The notes under the pieces were generated by a model. That model saw nothing but the letters and a program-made list of their open reading frames with translations. It was not told the DNA's origin and ran no database searches. From NCBI GenBank assembly GCA_026707225.1, contig JAPOXG010000022.1, forward strand, positions 1-64,000: a stretch of DNA of 64,000 nt, written 5' to 3'. This DNA is from Chloroflexota bacterium (lineage in GTDB: Bacteria; Chloroflexota; Anaerolineae; Aggregatilineales; Phototrophicaceae). Positions within the stretch are counted from its first letter, which is position 1. Each line of letters starts with the position of its first letter. A program made the position numbers and the translations under genes. Below are positions 25,220 through 34,912 of the stretch, piece after piece.

Positions 25220-27766
25220 CTAAAGCCTCACAGCAGCGGCATTCCAGGCGGCGGCGGCAATGCCCTTCAAATGGCTGACTTCGATTGGGCGGCGCTCGCC
25301 CGGCTCCAGCCAGAAGTAGCTGTCGCCACAGCTGAATTCGGCGGAGATTTCTGGGCAATCGAAGTGAACGCCGACGGCCGGGCGCTGTCCGATGTTGCTG
25401 ATCATGACGGCATCGGCGTCAATTGCTTCAATCGCAAGCTGCGTCCGCGGCAAATTGAAAAGACAGCCCTGTACTTGCGCGTAATTCAGCCAGTAAAAGA
25501 CGCGGTCCTGAACGCCGTCCTCGGTGGCAATGTCGGCAGTGATAAACAGGGGACTGCTCCAGGTTTGGTCGCTGTCAAGCGCCAATTCACCCAGCCGCTT
25601 GACCGATCCCTGAGACCCGCTGCCGCTGAAGTCTATGTTTTTGATCAGCTTTAGTTCGCTGTCGAATGCTCGGACGCGGGCGGACCAGACGCGATTCGAC
25701 AGCGCGCCGTCATCGTCCAGCAGGAAGATCGGAAACGCGGCGTCCACGCCGACGCATGACAGCCGCTTGAACCGTACGCAGACGTGCAGCGGGCGATAAG
25801 CGCCGCGCAGAATATGGTAGGCGATCTTGGGTACGCCGTGCCAGTCCACCGTCGCCCAAGAGGCGGCCGGATTATTGTCCGTCAATTTGTAGTAGCAGAC
25901 GCCGGTCGCGTGGGGCCAGCGCGTCCGCGCCAGTTCCAGCGTATGACGCATGCCGGTCGCCTGCGCCATCTGCATGCCGAGGATGAAATTCTGCAGCGAA
26001 TCAGCCGGCAGGAAGTCAGCGACATACTGCGCCATAATCGTCTGCTCGGCTTTGAGATTGAAGACCGGCATGTGATGGGTGAAGGCGCTATCGCTCGCGG
26101 GGGGCCAAGTCTCCAGTTCCTCGGCGGGGATATATCGCTCGACCGTCTCGTAATTGGGCAGCGACGCCAGCCCAAATTCGCCGATGAAAGCCGCCGAAAG
26201 CGACAAGTTGTAATCGAGCGGATGGTACTGCCAAAAGACATGGTAGCTGTGGATGCTGCCGCCCCAGGGTTCGCCGCGGTGGAAGGGACGGGCGCCGTCC
26301 AGCTCGCAGCTGGCGCGTCCCATCATATCGATGGCTTCGCCGAAGGGCTCGCCCGACTCGTTGCCGCCGCCCCACATCACCAGCGACGGGTGATTGCGCA
26401 GGCGAATCGTGTTGCAACGCACGGTCTCTTCGAGGATGTCGTAGGGCTGAATGCGGTGACTGTTCCAAGCCGTGGGCCATTCCTGCAAAACCATGATGCC
26501 GTGACGGTCAGCCAGGTCGTAGAACGCATCCGTCTCCGGCATGCCGCTGCCCCAGGCGCGCAGCAGCTGCATATGCGAATCTTTCGCCAGTTGCAGGAAG
26601 CGATCGTAGCGTTCCGGCTCAAAGCGCAGCAGGGCATCAAGCGTGCACCAATTCGCCCCCTTGACGAAAATCGGTTTCCCATTGACCACGAAGGTCCAGT
26701 TGTAATTCTCAGGAACGGGACCCTCGGGCGTCGGCTGCATCTCAATCGTGCGAACCCCGAAGGTAATGCTTGCATGATCAGGCGCGCCGCCCTCGGGCAG
26801 GAAGGACAGCTTCAGGCGATACAGGTTGGGCTCGCCATAATCGACGGGCCACCAGAGCCGGGCCTCGGGCACGGTGAATTCGAGCAGCTCGGTCTTCGCG
26901 CGCTCTGTCGCCTCCACATCGCAGGCGAAGTGATGCGTCTCGCCTTCAAAGTTCTCGGGTTCGACGCTGCCGATCAGTTGACCGCGCCATTCTTCAGCCG
27001 CGCCCTTGAGCGTGAGATGCAAGCGCAGCAAGCCGGCCTGGGCGTCCAGCGTGGCGGCGAAGGGATCCACGATCTCGACCGCGGGCGACGCCTGCAAGTA
27101 CACAGGCCGCCAGATGCCGAGCGTGGGCAGGTTGATGTAATGCCAGCCATAGATATTGTTGATGACAGCGCTATCGAGCCAGCCGACATTCATGCCGGTG
27201 AAAAAGTCGTTGGGTTCGCCCTCGCTGATGCGGCGCGGCGCCGGATCAAGCCGGACGATCAGTGTGTTGTCGCCGTCGTTCAACAGCGATGCTACATCGT
27301 AAGCAATCTCAGCGAACATGCCTTTGTGCTCGCCCAACTTATGCCCATTCAGCCAGACAGCGCAGGCATCGCAGATACCGCCGAAAATCAATCGTTCGCC
27401 GCTGCCCTCAGCCGGGCGGCGGAAACGCTTTGTCAGCCACCATGTTTTGAAGCTCTCGGCTCTGGCGATTTCGTCATTGCGGCCTACGTATGGATCGGGA
27501 ATCTTTCCCGCTTGAAGCAAGGCGGTCTGAATGCTGCCCGGTACGACGGCGGGAATGGCATCGGCCCAATCGCCGCTGAGCCGATCGCTTTCTTCGCCGC
27601 CCTCGACCATCACCCAGCCGTCATTCAGCGCGAGACGCGGCGGTCCCGCCGGGTGTTCAATGCCGCCGGCGCGCAGTTCTATTGCCTGCGCCGCGCCCGC
27701 GATGGGCGATGGTCCCGGCGCGAAGGACTCGCGGTCGACTTGGTCAAGGCTCCTGGCTTCAGTCAT
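25220..27766 (-). CDS. GH2 glycoside hydrolase (beta-mannosidase-like)
   Basis: An 848-residue GH2 enzyme. ATG 27766 has GGAG 7 nt upstream; a longer reading to 27829 overlaps the DppC-like gene and lacks a ribosome site. Domains in order: sugar-binding jelly roll (about 40-210), Ig-like sandwich, TIM barrel from about 360, C-terminal sandwich. The predicted acid/base is E470 (GGGNESGE) and the nucleophile E530 (FIGEFGLAS), 60 residues apart. There is no signal peptide, so it acts in the cytosol on imported oligosaccharide. Related to beta-mannosidases by FVVNGKPIFVKGANW and AWGSGMPE, but the GGGNESGEPF motif departs from the usual WxGNNE, so substrate is open. Confidence 0.88.
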   Translation of the reverse strand: MTEARSLDQVDRESFAPGPSPIAGAAQAIELRAGGIEHPAGPPRLALNDGWVMVEGGEESDRLSGDWADAIPAVVPGSIQTALLQAGKIPDPYVGRNDEIARAESFKTWWLTKRFRRPAEGSGERLIFGGICDACAVWLNGHKLGEHKGMFAEIAYDVASLLNDGDNTLIVRLDPAPRRISEGEPNDFFTGMNVGWLDSAVINNIYGWHYINLPTLGIWRPVYLQASPAVEIVDPFAATLDAQAGLLRLHLTLKGAAEEWRGQLIGSVEPENFEGETHHFACDVEATERAKTELLEFTVPEARLWWPVDYGEPNLYRLKLSFLPEGGAPDHASITFGVRTIEMQPTPEGPVPENYNWTFVVNGKPIFVKGANWCTLDALLRFEPERYDRFLQLAKDSHMQLLRAWGSGMPETDAFYDLADRHGIMVLQEWPTAWNSHRIQPYDILEETVRCNTIRLRNHPSLVMWGGGNESGEPFGEAIDMMGRASCELDGARPFHRGEPWGGSIHSYHVFWQYHPLDYNLSLSAAFIGEFGLASLPNYETVERYIPAEELETWPPASDSAFTHHMPVFNLKAEQTIMAQYVADFLPADSLQNFILGMQMAQATGMRHTLELARTRWPHATGVCYYKLTDNNPAASWATVDWHGVPKIAYHILRGAYRPLHVCVRFKRLSCVGVDAAFPIFLLDDDGALSNRVWSARVRAFDSELKLIKNIDFSGSGSQGSVKRLGELALDSDQTWSSPLFITADIATEDGVQDRVFYWLNYAQVQGCLFNLPRTQLAIEAIDADAVMISNIGQRPAVGVHFDCPEISAEFSCGDSYFWLEPGERRPIEVSHLKGIAAAAWNAAAVRL

Positions 27767-27791
27767 AGCGATCTCCAACAGCGGACGCGCA

Positions 27792-28934
27792 TCACAGCGA
27801 GTATGGATCGGCGGCGTCCCGCAAGCCATCGCCGACGAAGTTAAACATCAGGACGGTCACGATGATGAAGACGCCGGGGATGAGTTTCCAAGGCTGATGC
27901 ACTAGCGCGCCGAAGTTCATCGTGTCTTGCAGCAGCACGCCCCAGCTGACGCCAGGCTCTAACATACCGATTCCAATAAAGCTCAGCGCCGTCTCGCCCA
28001 GGATCATGCCGGGTATGGCCAGGGTCAGGGTCACGATCAGATGGCTGGCGAAATTCGGCAGCAAGTGGCGGCTGATGATGTACAGATCGCTGCCGCCGCA
28101 CAATTTGGACGCGACCACGAAATCCAGATCGCGCAATGATAGCAACTTGCCGCGAACGACGCGCGCCAAGCCGGTCCAGCCCACGATCGAAAGGACAATC
28201 GTGATGGCAAAAAAGGTATGCTCCACGGGCCATTCTCGCGGAATGGCGGCCGACAGCACCATCCAGAGCGGCAGGGTGGGGATGGCGATGAGCAAGTCGA
28301 TGATGCGCTGTATGGCTTCGTCGACAATGCCGCCAGCATAGCCGGAGATGCCGCCGATCAAACAGCCGAGCACAAAGCTGATGGCGACGCCGCCCAAGCC
28401 GACGAAGAGCGATACGCGAGCTGCGATTATGGTGCGCGAGAATAAATCGCGGCTCACGGAATCGGTGCCGAAGAGCGTGATATTCGTGTCGCCGTCGACG
28501 CCGAAGAGACGCAGATCCAGCTTAAACAAGCCCAGAATCGAGTAGGGCTCGCCGCGCACGAAGAAGTGAATCGGGAATTTCACCTCTTCCTGCTCGGTAT
28601 AGATCTCGCGAAATGTCTTGGGATGGAACTCGCGTTTGCGCGCGTAGACATAAGGCTGGAAGGGCTTGCCGTCCAAGCCAAAGTGGATGACGCTCGGCGG
28701 CGCGTCCTTGTAGCCTTTCAAACGCAAATGAGCCGGATAGGGCGCGATGAAATCGGCGAAAATCGCCATCAGGTACAGCAGTACCAAAACGGGCAAACCG
28801 AGCCGGGCAAGACGATGCCGCCAGAAGCGCCGCCGGATCAGTTTGCCGCGCGACAAATACTCGATCGAGTCGTCCGCGACTTGAGCGGCGGACACATCCG
28901 GTAACGCAGTCGAGATGTTTTGCGGTGATTCCAT
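27792..28934 (-). CDS. Opp-type ABC transporter permease (OppC-like) with large extracytoplasmic insert
   Basis: A 380-residue permease. ATG 28934 is chosen; an in-frame TTG at 28961 overlaps the upstream stop. TM1 is near 47-65, then about 95 residues of polar sequence (KGYKDAPPSVIHFG … FFVRGEPYSILG … GVDGD) before FGTDSVSRDLFSRTIIAARVS and the five-TM core. The EAA loop is FVVASKLCGGSDLYIISRHLLPN. Normal DppC proteins are about 300 residues, so the insert is a distinct extracytoplasmic domain. The partial permease at 63549 has the same architecture. Confidence 0.88.
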   Translation of the reverse strand: MESPQNISTALPDVSAAQVADDSIEYLSRGKLIRRRFWRHRLARLGLPVLVLLYLMAIFADFIAPYPAHLRLKGYKDAPPSVIHFGLDGKPFQPYVYARKREFHPKTFREIYTEQEEVKFPIHFFVRGEPYSILGLFKLDLRLFGVDGDTNITLFGTDSVSRDLFSRTIIAARVSLFVGLGGVAISFVLGCLIGGISGYAGGIVDEAIQRIIDLLIAIPTLPLWMVLSAAIPREWPVEHTFFAITIVLSIVGWTGLARVVRGKLLSLRDLDFVVASKLCGGSDLYIISRHLLPNFASHLIVTLTLAIPGMILGETALSFIGIGMLEPGVSWGVLLQDTMNFGALVHQPWKLIPGVFIIVTVLMFNFVGDGLRDAADPYSL

Positions 28935-28967
28935 CAGTGATTCCAGGTCTCGCCGCCGCAACGAAGA

Positions 28968-29972
28968 TCAGTCATAGCGAATCCGCGGATCAAGCCATAC
29001 CAAGGCAATATCGGAAATCAGGGTGCCGATGAGCGTCAAGGCGCTCAAGATCATGATGATGCTGCCAGCCAAATACATATCCTGGCGCAGGACAGCCGTC
29101 AGCAGCACGGGACCGATGGTCTGGAGGTTGAGAATGATGGACACCAGCGCTTCGCCGCCGACCATCGCGGGCAGCAGCCAGCCGATCGTGCTGAAGATGG
29201 GATTGAAGGCGATGCGCACCGGGTACTTCCAGAGCAGCCGCCTTTCGCTCAGCCCCTTCGCCCGCGCCGTGACCACATATTGCTTGTTCAGCTCATCAAG
29301 CAGATTGGCGCGCATGACGCGTATCAAGCCGGCCGTGCCCGCGGTCGCCAGCACCAGCACCGGCACCCAGACATTCTTCAGCATGTCGATCACCTTGGCG
29401 ATAGACCAGGGCGCGTGTTTGAATTCCAGCGAAAACAAACCGGTGACGGCATGCCCGGTTTGGGCGAAGACGAGCCACATGATGATGATGGCGAAGAGAA
29501 AATTGGGTATCGCCAGCCCGATAAAGCCGATAAAGATCGACAGATAATCCATCAGTGAATACTGATGGGTGGCGGAATAGATGCCGATTGGAATGGCGAT
29601 CGCCCAGACGACGATCGTCGAGACGATTGAGATGATCATCGTCGCCGGCAGGCGCTCCATGATAATGTCCGAAACCGGCTTGTTGTCGTGGCTGCTGCCA
29701 TAAGAACCGAAAGACCGGCCCAAATCACCGTTGACGATGAAATTGCGCATCCAGCGGAAGTACTGCGTGTAGAGCGGTCTACCCAAGCCATAGCGCTGCT
29801 CAAGGCGCTCGATCTCAGCCTGGTCCACTTTCAAGCCCTGGCTTTCAAGCCGGGTTACATAGCTGCTGAGGTAATCGCCGGGGGGGAGCTGGATGATGAT
29901 GAAAGAGATCATCGACAGCAATACCAGCATGGGAATAAGTATGAAAATCCGGCGCACAATGATGCGAAGCAT
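28968..29972 (-). CDS. Opp-type ABC transporter permease (OppB-like)
   Basis: A 334-residue permease: N-terminal TM (5-25), then PPGDYLSSYVTRLESQGLKVDQAEIERLEQRYGL, an extended periplasmic stretch shared with the permease at 62548, and GDLGRSFGSYGS. The EAA loop is QYVVTARAKGLSERRLLWKYPVRIAFNP. It ends SDIALVWLDPRIRYD. First gene of a leftward operon, divergent from the SBP at 30154 across a 181-bp intergenic region. Confidence 0.9.
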   Translation of the reverse strand: MLRIIVRRIFILIPMLVLLSMISFIIIQLPPGDYLSSYVTRLESQGLKVDQAEIERLEQRYGLGRPLYTQYFRWMRNFIVNGDLGRSFGSYGSSHDNKPVSDIIMERLPATMIISIVSTIVVWAIAIPIGIYSATHQYSLMDYLSIFIGFIGLAIPNFLFAIIIMWLVFAQTGHAVTGLFSLEFKHAPWSIAKVIDMLKNVWVPVLVLATAGTAGLIRVMRANLLDELNKQYVVTARAKGLSERRLLWKYPVRIAFNPIFSTIGWLLPAMVGGEALVSIILNLQTIGPVLLTAVLRQDMYLAGSIIMILSALTLIGTLISDIALVWLDPRIRYD

Positions 29973-30037
29973 CTAGTTCTCCCGGCTGATGGCTCGCGCC
30001 TTTCGCTATTATGGGAGCCATCTTGCCGCAGCAAAAT

Positions 30038-30066
30038 TTGACTTAGCGCATTTGGTTATGGATAAT
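30038..30066 (+). promoter_or_regulatory. Sigma-70-type promoter for the SBP at 30154
   Basis: -35 TTGACT (30038-30043), 17-nt spacer, -10 GATAAT (30061-30066), giving an mRNA start near 30073 and an 80-nt leader. A 16-bp inverted repeat GCAAA-N6-TTTGC at 30081-30096 lies just downstream of the start and could be an operator. Confidence 0.6.
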
Positions 30067-30153
30067 AGCATACATGACTTGCAAAGGCACATTTGCGGGT
30101 ACTATTGACCTTCGTATTTGGAGTGAGCAGAGATTCTGTTGAAGGAGATCAAA

Positions 30154-32031
30154 ATGTCTATTCCATTTCGCAAGCTGTTACTTTTCTTGATTGTCTCTAT
30201 GATGATCGTCGGTCCGGGCGCGCTATTCGGCGCGGCGCAGGATTGCATGTACAACGAGGCGCCGATGCTGGCGGAGATGGTCGCCGCCGGCGACTTGCCG
30301 GGTGTCTGCGACCGCCTGCCGGATAACCCACTCGTCGTCTCGCCTGGAGTGTATCTGCCCGAGTCGCTCATTGTGCCTGAGATTGGTCAATACGGCGGCG
30401 AGCTGCTCATGACCTGGCAGAACAACGTGGCCATGAAGGAGACGCTCTTCAACACCCTGAACCGCGATGACAACACGATTGCGCCCAACATCATCGAAGC
30501 GTTCATCATCAGCGACGACGCCAGCGAATACACCTTCAAGCTGCGCGCTGGGCACAAGTGGTCCGACGGCGCCCCGGTAACCACCGAGGATGTGCGCTTC
30601 GCCTATGAAGACGTCATCAGCAACGCGGAGCTCCGTCCCTCGGCGCCGACTTATTTGAAGAGCGGCAACGTGCCCGACGGCGCCCCGGCGACGCTGGAGA
30701 TCGTGGACGATACCACTTTCAAATTCGTCTTCGACGGTCCCTATCCCGGGTTCGCCTCCAGCTTGGTGTCCTTGGGTACGGGTTACCTGGATCTCATCAA
30801 GCCGAAACACTACCTGGTCGAATTCCATAGCGATTATGGCGATGCCGATGAGATCGCCGCCATGGTCGAAGAGGGCGGATTGGAAAGCTGGGTGGAGGTC
30901 TTCAACGCGAAGGATGTTTCCGGCTGGTGCGAGAACTGCCTGCACGCCATCGGCTTCCCGCAGTTGGGACCTTGGGTGCGCGTGGAAGGTCCGGAAGAAG
31001 AAGTGGTGACGCAGCGCAATCCCTATTACTTCGCCGTCGACGCCGATGGCAACCAACTGCCCTATCTTGACGGGCGTCGCTCCGTCATCAATCAGTGGGG
31101 GATCATGGAAACGGCTGAACTGATGATGTTCGCCGGCGATGTCCACTACTTCTGGACGACCAGCCTGGCCAACTTGCCGCTCTTCATTGAGAACGAGGAG
31201 AATGGCAACTATACGACCCATGTTTACCCCAATAAAGATTCGCGCATGCTGCACTTCAATCTCACCTTTGATGATCCGGTCTGGCGCGAAGTCACCTGGG
31301 ACGCGCGCTTCCGCAATGCCGTGATGCTGGCGATTGACAGCGAAGATCTGATCAATGCCATCTACTATGGCCAAGCCAGCCTGCCGACGATCGCGCCGAG
31401 CGATTACGATGTCGACGGCGCGAACGCCCTGCTGGATGACATGGGCATGACGGAGCGCGATGCCGATGGTTATCGACTGTCGCCCGGTGGCGAGCCATTC
31501 TCGATCATGCTCGAGGTTGGCGCCGGTGGCGGCGACTATGCTGACCCCGCGCCATTCTTCGTCGATTATCTGGGCGATGTCGGCATCAAAGCCGACTTCC
31601 GCGAAATTGATCCCGCCCTGGTCGGCGAGCGCCGTCTCTCCAACGAGATGCAAGCCGGGATCAACTGGAATACAGCGCCGCTCTTCGCCGCCCATACCTT
31701 CCCGGATTACATCCCGAACTCGAACTGGGGTCCGCTTTGGGGGCAGTGGTACAACGACAAGGAAACCGGCGAGGAACCGCCCGATTGGATCATGGATCTG
31801 TATGCCATCCACGAGGATCTGATCAGCCACCCGCCGGGCAGCGACGGCTTCATCGCCGCTTCCGCCGACCGCGATGCCTGGCTCTATGACAACGTGCCCT
31901 TCTTCACCCACATCGAGCAGCCGGGAATCGTGCACATGTGGTCCAACTGCCTGGCCAACGTACCGGATGCGCCCTTCCACCACGGCTCCTGGTCCAGCCA
32001 CCGGCTGATCTACTTTACGGATGACTGCTAA
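30154..32031 (+). CDS. Family 5 extracellular solute-binding protein (long, oligosaccharide-type)
   Basis: A 625-residue SBP. ATG 30154 has AAGGAG 6 nt upstream. Sec signal about 1-29 ending FGAA before Q-D-C; the cysteine is not in a lipobox. The YGGELLMTWQNN start, LRAGHKWSDGAPVTTEDVRFAYEDVISN and DARFRNAVMLAIDSEDL identify SBP_bac_5. It is about 100 residues longer than DppA and resembles the SBP at 59677 (shared EAP-LAE, PLPGV/PPVEERLP, YFAVDADGNQLPYLD, SHHG-type C-terminus). Divergent from the permease operon and followed by a terminator and a GH2 gene, so probably a sugar binder. Confidence 0.9.
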   Translation: MSIPFRKLLLFLIVSMMIVGPGALFGAAQDCMYNEAPMLAEMVAAGDLPGVCDRLPDNPLVVSPGVYLPESLIVPEIGQYGGELLMTWQNNVAMKETLFNTLNRDDNTIAPNIIEAFIISDDASEYTFKLRAGHKWSDGAPVTTEDVRFAYEDVISNAELRPSAPTYLKSGNVPDGAPATLEIVDDTTFKFVFDGPYPGFASSLVSLGTGYLDLIKPKHYLVEFHSDYGDADEIAAMVEEGGLESWVEVFNAKDVSGWCENCLHAIGFPQLGPWVRVEGPEEEVVTQRNPYYFAVDADGNQLPYLDGRRSVINQWGIMETAELMMFAGDVHYFWTTSLANLPLFIENEENGNYTTHVYPNKDSRMLHFNLTFDDPVWREVTWDARFRNAVMLAIDSEDLINAIYYGQASLPTIAPSDYDVDGANALLDDMGMTERDADGYRLSPGGEPFSIMLEVGAGGGDYADPAPFFVDYLGDVGIKADFREIDPALVGERRLSNEMQAGINWNTAPLFAAHTFPDYIPNSNWGPLWGQWYNDKETGEEPPDWIMDLYAIHEDLISHPPGSDGFIAASADRDAWLYDNVPFFTHIEQPGIVHMWSNCLANVPDAPFHHGSWSSHRLIYFTDDC

Positions 32032-32059
32032 GCGCTGATCAGCTTCGTTTGACAGTCGC

Positions 32060-32085
32060 AGAGGGTTGGAAAGTTCCAGCCCTCT
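32060..32085 (+). terminator. Intrinsic terminator-like hairpin between SBP and GH2
   Basis: AGAGGGTTGGAA (32060-32071) pairs with TTCCAGCCCTCT (32074-32085), one G·U pair, followed by CTTCTATT. It would limit read-through from the SBP into the GH2 gene, or simply stabilise the SBP mRNA end. Confidence 0.6.
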
Positions 32086-32152
32086 CTTCTATTGGCGCGA
32101 GATTTTGCTAGTTCTGCCGCGCCGCCAAAGTCTGAAATCAAGGAAGCGACGT

Positions 32153-34912
32153 ATGACCTTCACCAGTGAAACCACCCTTGCCCAAGTCATCGCATCGGCC
32201 AAGGGACGAGCCGTCCTCGTGACGCATCTGCCCGAACTGCTCGAAGGATCCAGGTCATTGCGTGACCCGAACCTGGCGCTGGCTGACCTGCCCTACCCCT
32301 GGCATCGGCGGCTGCCGGCGCTGCTGCGAGACCTAAACCGTCCGGCGGCCGAAGTGTGGACGCATGACGCCGAGCAGACTTCGATGAATGCGCTGGACCG
32401 GGAGTCTTTCGCGCCACGATACACGCCCTGGGACACGACGCCGCAGGACGTTGGGCTGAGCGCGGAATTGGTCACGCAGGCAACGGGCCCATCCAGCTTG
32501 TGCCTGGATGGCGAATGGCGGCTGGCCGAGGGCGGGAAATTGACGGACAGACTGAACGGCGCCTGGGACGATTCCATTCCGGCGCAAGTCCCCGGAAGCG
32601 TGCACAGCGCTTTGGTCGAAGCCGGGCGCATCCCCGAAACTACCTTCGGGCGCAACCAGGAAATCGCCCGTCAAGAAAGCTTCAAGACCTGGTGGCTGCG
32701 CCGCGATTTTGCCCGCCCAGACGATATGATTGGCGCGGACCTCAGGTTCGGCGGCGTCGCCAATCGCTGCACCGTCTGGCTGAATGGGGAGATGCTGGGG
32801 AGCCACGAAGGCATGTTCGGCGGACCCGATTTCGATATCGCCGGCCGCCTTCAGGAGCAGAATACCTTAATCCTGCGCCTCGATCCCGTGCCTTTCGAGA
32901 TTGACAAGGGACGCGCCTTCAACCCCGATAGCAACGACAGCTGGAAGCGCACCGTCGTCTTCAACAATGTCTACGGCTGGCATTATTCCAACCTGCAATC
33001 GCTGGGAATCTGGCGCTCCGTGGAAATTCAGGATCGTCCGGCTGTTGCCCTTGTCGAGCCTTTCATGCGCACGGTCGACGCGGCGGCGGGCATCACCGAA
33101 CTGGCGCTGCGCTTCGAGTCGCGCTCATCACCTTGGAGCGGGACGCTGCAGGCGACGATCGCGCCGGAAAACTTCGACGGCGAGCCGTTTTCATTTTCGA
33201 AGCAGTTTGAATCGGGAACGGCGAATCTGACATGCAATCTACGTATTCAGATTCCCGATCCCAAAGTGTGGTGGCCCGTTGATATGGGCAATCAGCCTTT
33301 GTACCAAGTTGCGCTCTCCTTCCAGCCGGATGACGGCGGGCAAGCAGATGTCCAGCGCTTCAACTTCGGCTTGCGCACGATCGAGATGGCGCCGCTGCCG
33401 GGCGGTGCGCGACCCGATCGCTACAACTGGACCTTCGTGGTCAACGGTCAGCCCATGTTCATCAAAGGCAGCAACTGGTGCACGCTGGACGCCTTGCTGG
33501 ATTTCTCGCGCGACCGCTACGAGCGCTTTATCAAGCTGGCGGCGATGCAGCATGTGCAGATGTTCCGCCCCTGGGGCAGCGGCATGCCGGAAACCGACGA
33601 CTTCTACGATCTCTGCGACCGCTACGGCATCCTCGTCATGCAGGAGTGGCCCACTGCCTGGAACAGCCATGTGACGCAACCCTACGATATGCTGGAAGAG
33701 ACGGTGCGGCGCAACACGCTGCGCATCCGCAATCACCCATCGCTGGCGATGTACGGCGGCGGCAACGAATCCGGCGAGCCATTTGGGCCCGCCATCGATA
33801 TGATGGGGCGCTTGAGCATCGAGCTTGACGACACCCGCGTCTTTCACCGGGGCGAGCCCTGGGGCGGCAGCACTCATGATTACGGCACCTACTGGGGGCG
33901 CCAGAACCTCGATTACAGCCTGAACATGACCTCGGTATTCTGGGGTGAGTTCGGGTTGGCTTGCAGCCCAGTTTACGAGTCGGCGCTGCGCTATCTGCCA
34001 GACGAGGAGAAAGATGTCTGGCCGCCATTGGAAGGCGGCGCCTTCGCCTATCACACACCGATATTCGACACCTATGATGATGTCTCCCGCTTGAAGCAGA
34101 ACGCCTACTATTTTGTGCCGTCAGATTGCACCCTGGAGCAATATACGATTGGCTCGCAGTTGTCGCAGGCGGTTGGCATCCGGCACACGCTGGAGCGGGC
34201 GCGCTGCCGTTGGCCGCACAGTACCGGCGCCCTCTATTACAAATTGACGGACAACTATCCGGCCGCATCCTGGGCTTGCATTGATTGGTACGGCGCGCCC
34301 AAGATCGGCCATTATTTCTTCCAGGACGCCTTCGCCCCGCTGCTCGCCCCCGTGCTTTTCAGCAGCACGAACACAGTCGGTATACCGATCTCGCTGCCCG
34401 TCTTCCTGCTGGACGACGCCGGCGCGCTGGCGGATTCAAGCTGGCAAGTGACCGTGCGCGCGTACAGCGGCGATCTGCAGCTGATCAAGCGCGAAGATTA
34501 TGCAGGTCAAGGCGGGATCGCCAATCCGCACAAGCTCAGCGAATTTACGCTTACATTCGAAGAGACCGATACCGTACCGCTATTTGTGGTGTCGGAGGTT
34601 TGGAGTGACGGCGCGCTCGCCCAGCGCAGTTTCTATTTCGTGAACTTCGAGCCGGTCAAAGGCAGCCTCTTCAATTTGCCCAAGACGTCGCTGGAGTTCG
34701 ACCTGCAGGGCCGAAGCGCGACGGTGTGCAATACAGGCGATCTGCCGGCGGTCGCGGTGGATGTCTCGCGGCCGGGCTACCTGGATACCTTCACGGTATC
34801 GGATAATTATTTCTGGCTCGATGCCGGCGAGACGGTGACCGTTGAAGTCAGCGATGTCGATGGTCTGGACGTCAGCGCCTGGAATGCGCCTGCCGTTGGC
34901 TCCAAGAGCTAG
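32153..34912 (+). CDS. GH2 glycoside hydrolase (beta-mannosidase-like) with extra N-terminal module
   Basis: A 919-residue GH2 enzyme. ATG 32153 follows AAGGAAG; the longer ATG at 32066 lies inside the terminator hairpin and is rejected. Residues about 5-60 form a small helical module (TLAQVIASAKGRAVLVTHLPELL … LADLPYPWHRRLPALLRDLN) that is absent from the paralogue at 25220. Predicted acid/base E539 (GGGNESGE) and nucleophile E599 (VFWGEFGLAC), again 60 apart. No signal peptide, so cytosolic. Its TAG overlaps the GH29 gene stop on the other strand in a shared CTAG. Substrate probably differs slightly from that of the paralogue. Confidence 0.87.
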   Translation: MTFTSETTLAQVIASAKGRAVLVTHLPELLEGSRSLRDPNLALADLPYPWHRRLPALLRDLNRPAAEVWTHDAEQTSMNALDRESFAPRYTPWDTTPQDVGLSAELVTQATGPSSLCLDGEWRLAEGGKLTDRLNGAWDDSIPAQVPGSVHSALVEAGRIPETTFGRNQEIARQESFKTWWLRRDFARPDDMIGADLRFGGVANRCTVWLNGEMLGSHEGMFGGPDFDIAGRLQEQNTLILRLDPVPFEIDKGRAFNPDSNDSWKRTVVFNNVYGWHYSNLQSLGIWRSVEIQDRPAVALVEPFMRTVDAAAGITELALRFESRSSPWSGTLQATIAPENFDGEPFSFSKQFESGTANLTCNLRIQIPDPKVWWPVDMGNQPLYQVALSFQPDDGGQADVQRFNFGLRTIEMAPLPGGARPDRYNWTFVVNGQPMFIKGSNWCTLDALLDFSRDRYERFIKLAAMQHVQMFRPWGSGMPETDDFYDLCDRYGILVMQEWPTAWNSHVTQPYDMLEETVRRNTLRIRNHPSLAMYGGGNESGEPFGPAIDMMGRLSIELDDTRVFHRGEPWGGSTHDYGTYWGRQNLDYSLNMTSVFWGEFGLACSPVYESALRYLPDEEKDVWPPLEGGAFAYHTPIFDTYDDVSRLKQNAYYFVPSDCTLEQYTIGSQLSQAVGIRHTLERARCRWPHSTGALYYKLTDNYPAASWACIDWYGAPKIGHYFFQDAFAPLLAPVLFSSTNTVGIPISLPVFLLDDAGALADSSWQVTVRAYSGDLQLIKREDYAGQGGIANPHKLSEFTLTFEETDTVPLFVVSEVWSDGALAQRSFYFVNFEPVKGSLFNLPKTSLEFDLQGRSATVCNTGDLPAVAVDVSRPGYLDTFTVSDNYFWLDAGETVTVEVSDVDGLDVSAWNAPAVGSKS

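Noticed and set aside
25784-27844. 686-codon open frame opposite the GH2 gene
   Set aside because: Low-complexity Arg/Ala/His-rich composition and no family motifs; the minus strand has intact GH2 catalytic motifs.
32066-32152. Upstream ATG extension of the GH2 gene
   Set aside because: The extension lies in the terminator-like hairpin and lacks a ribosome site; ATG 32153 has one.
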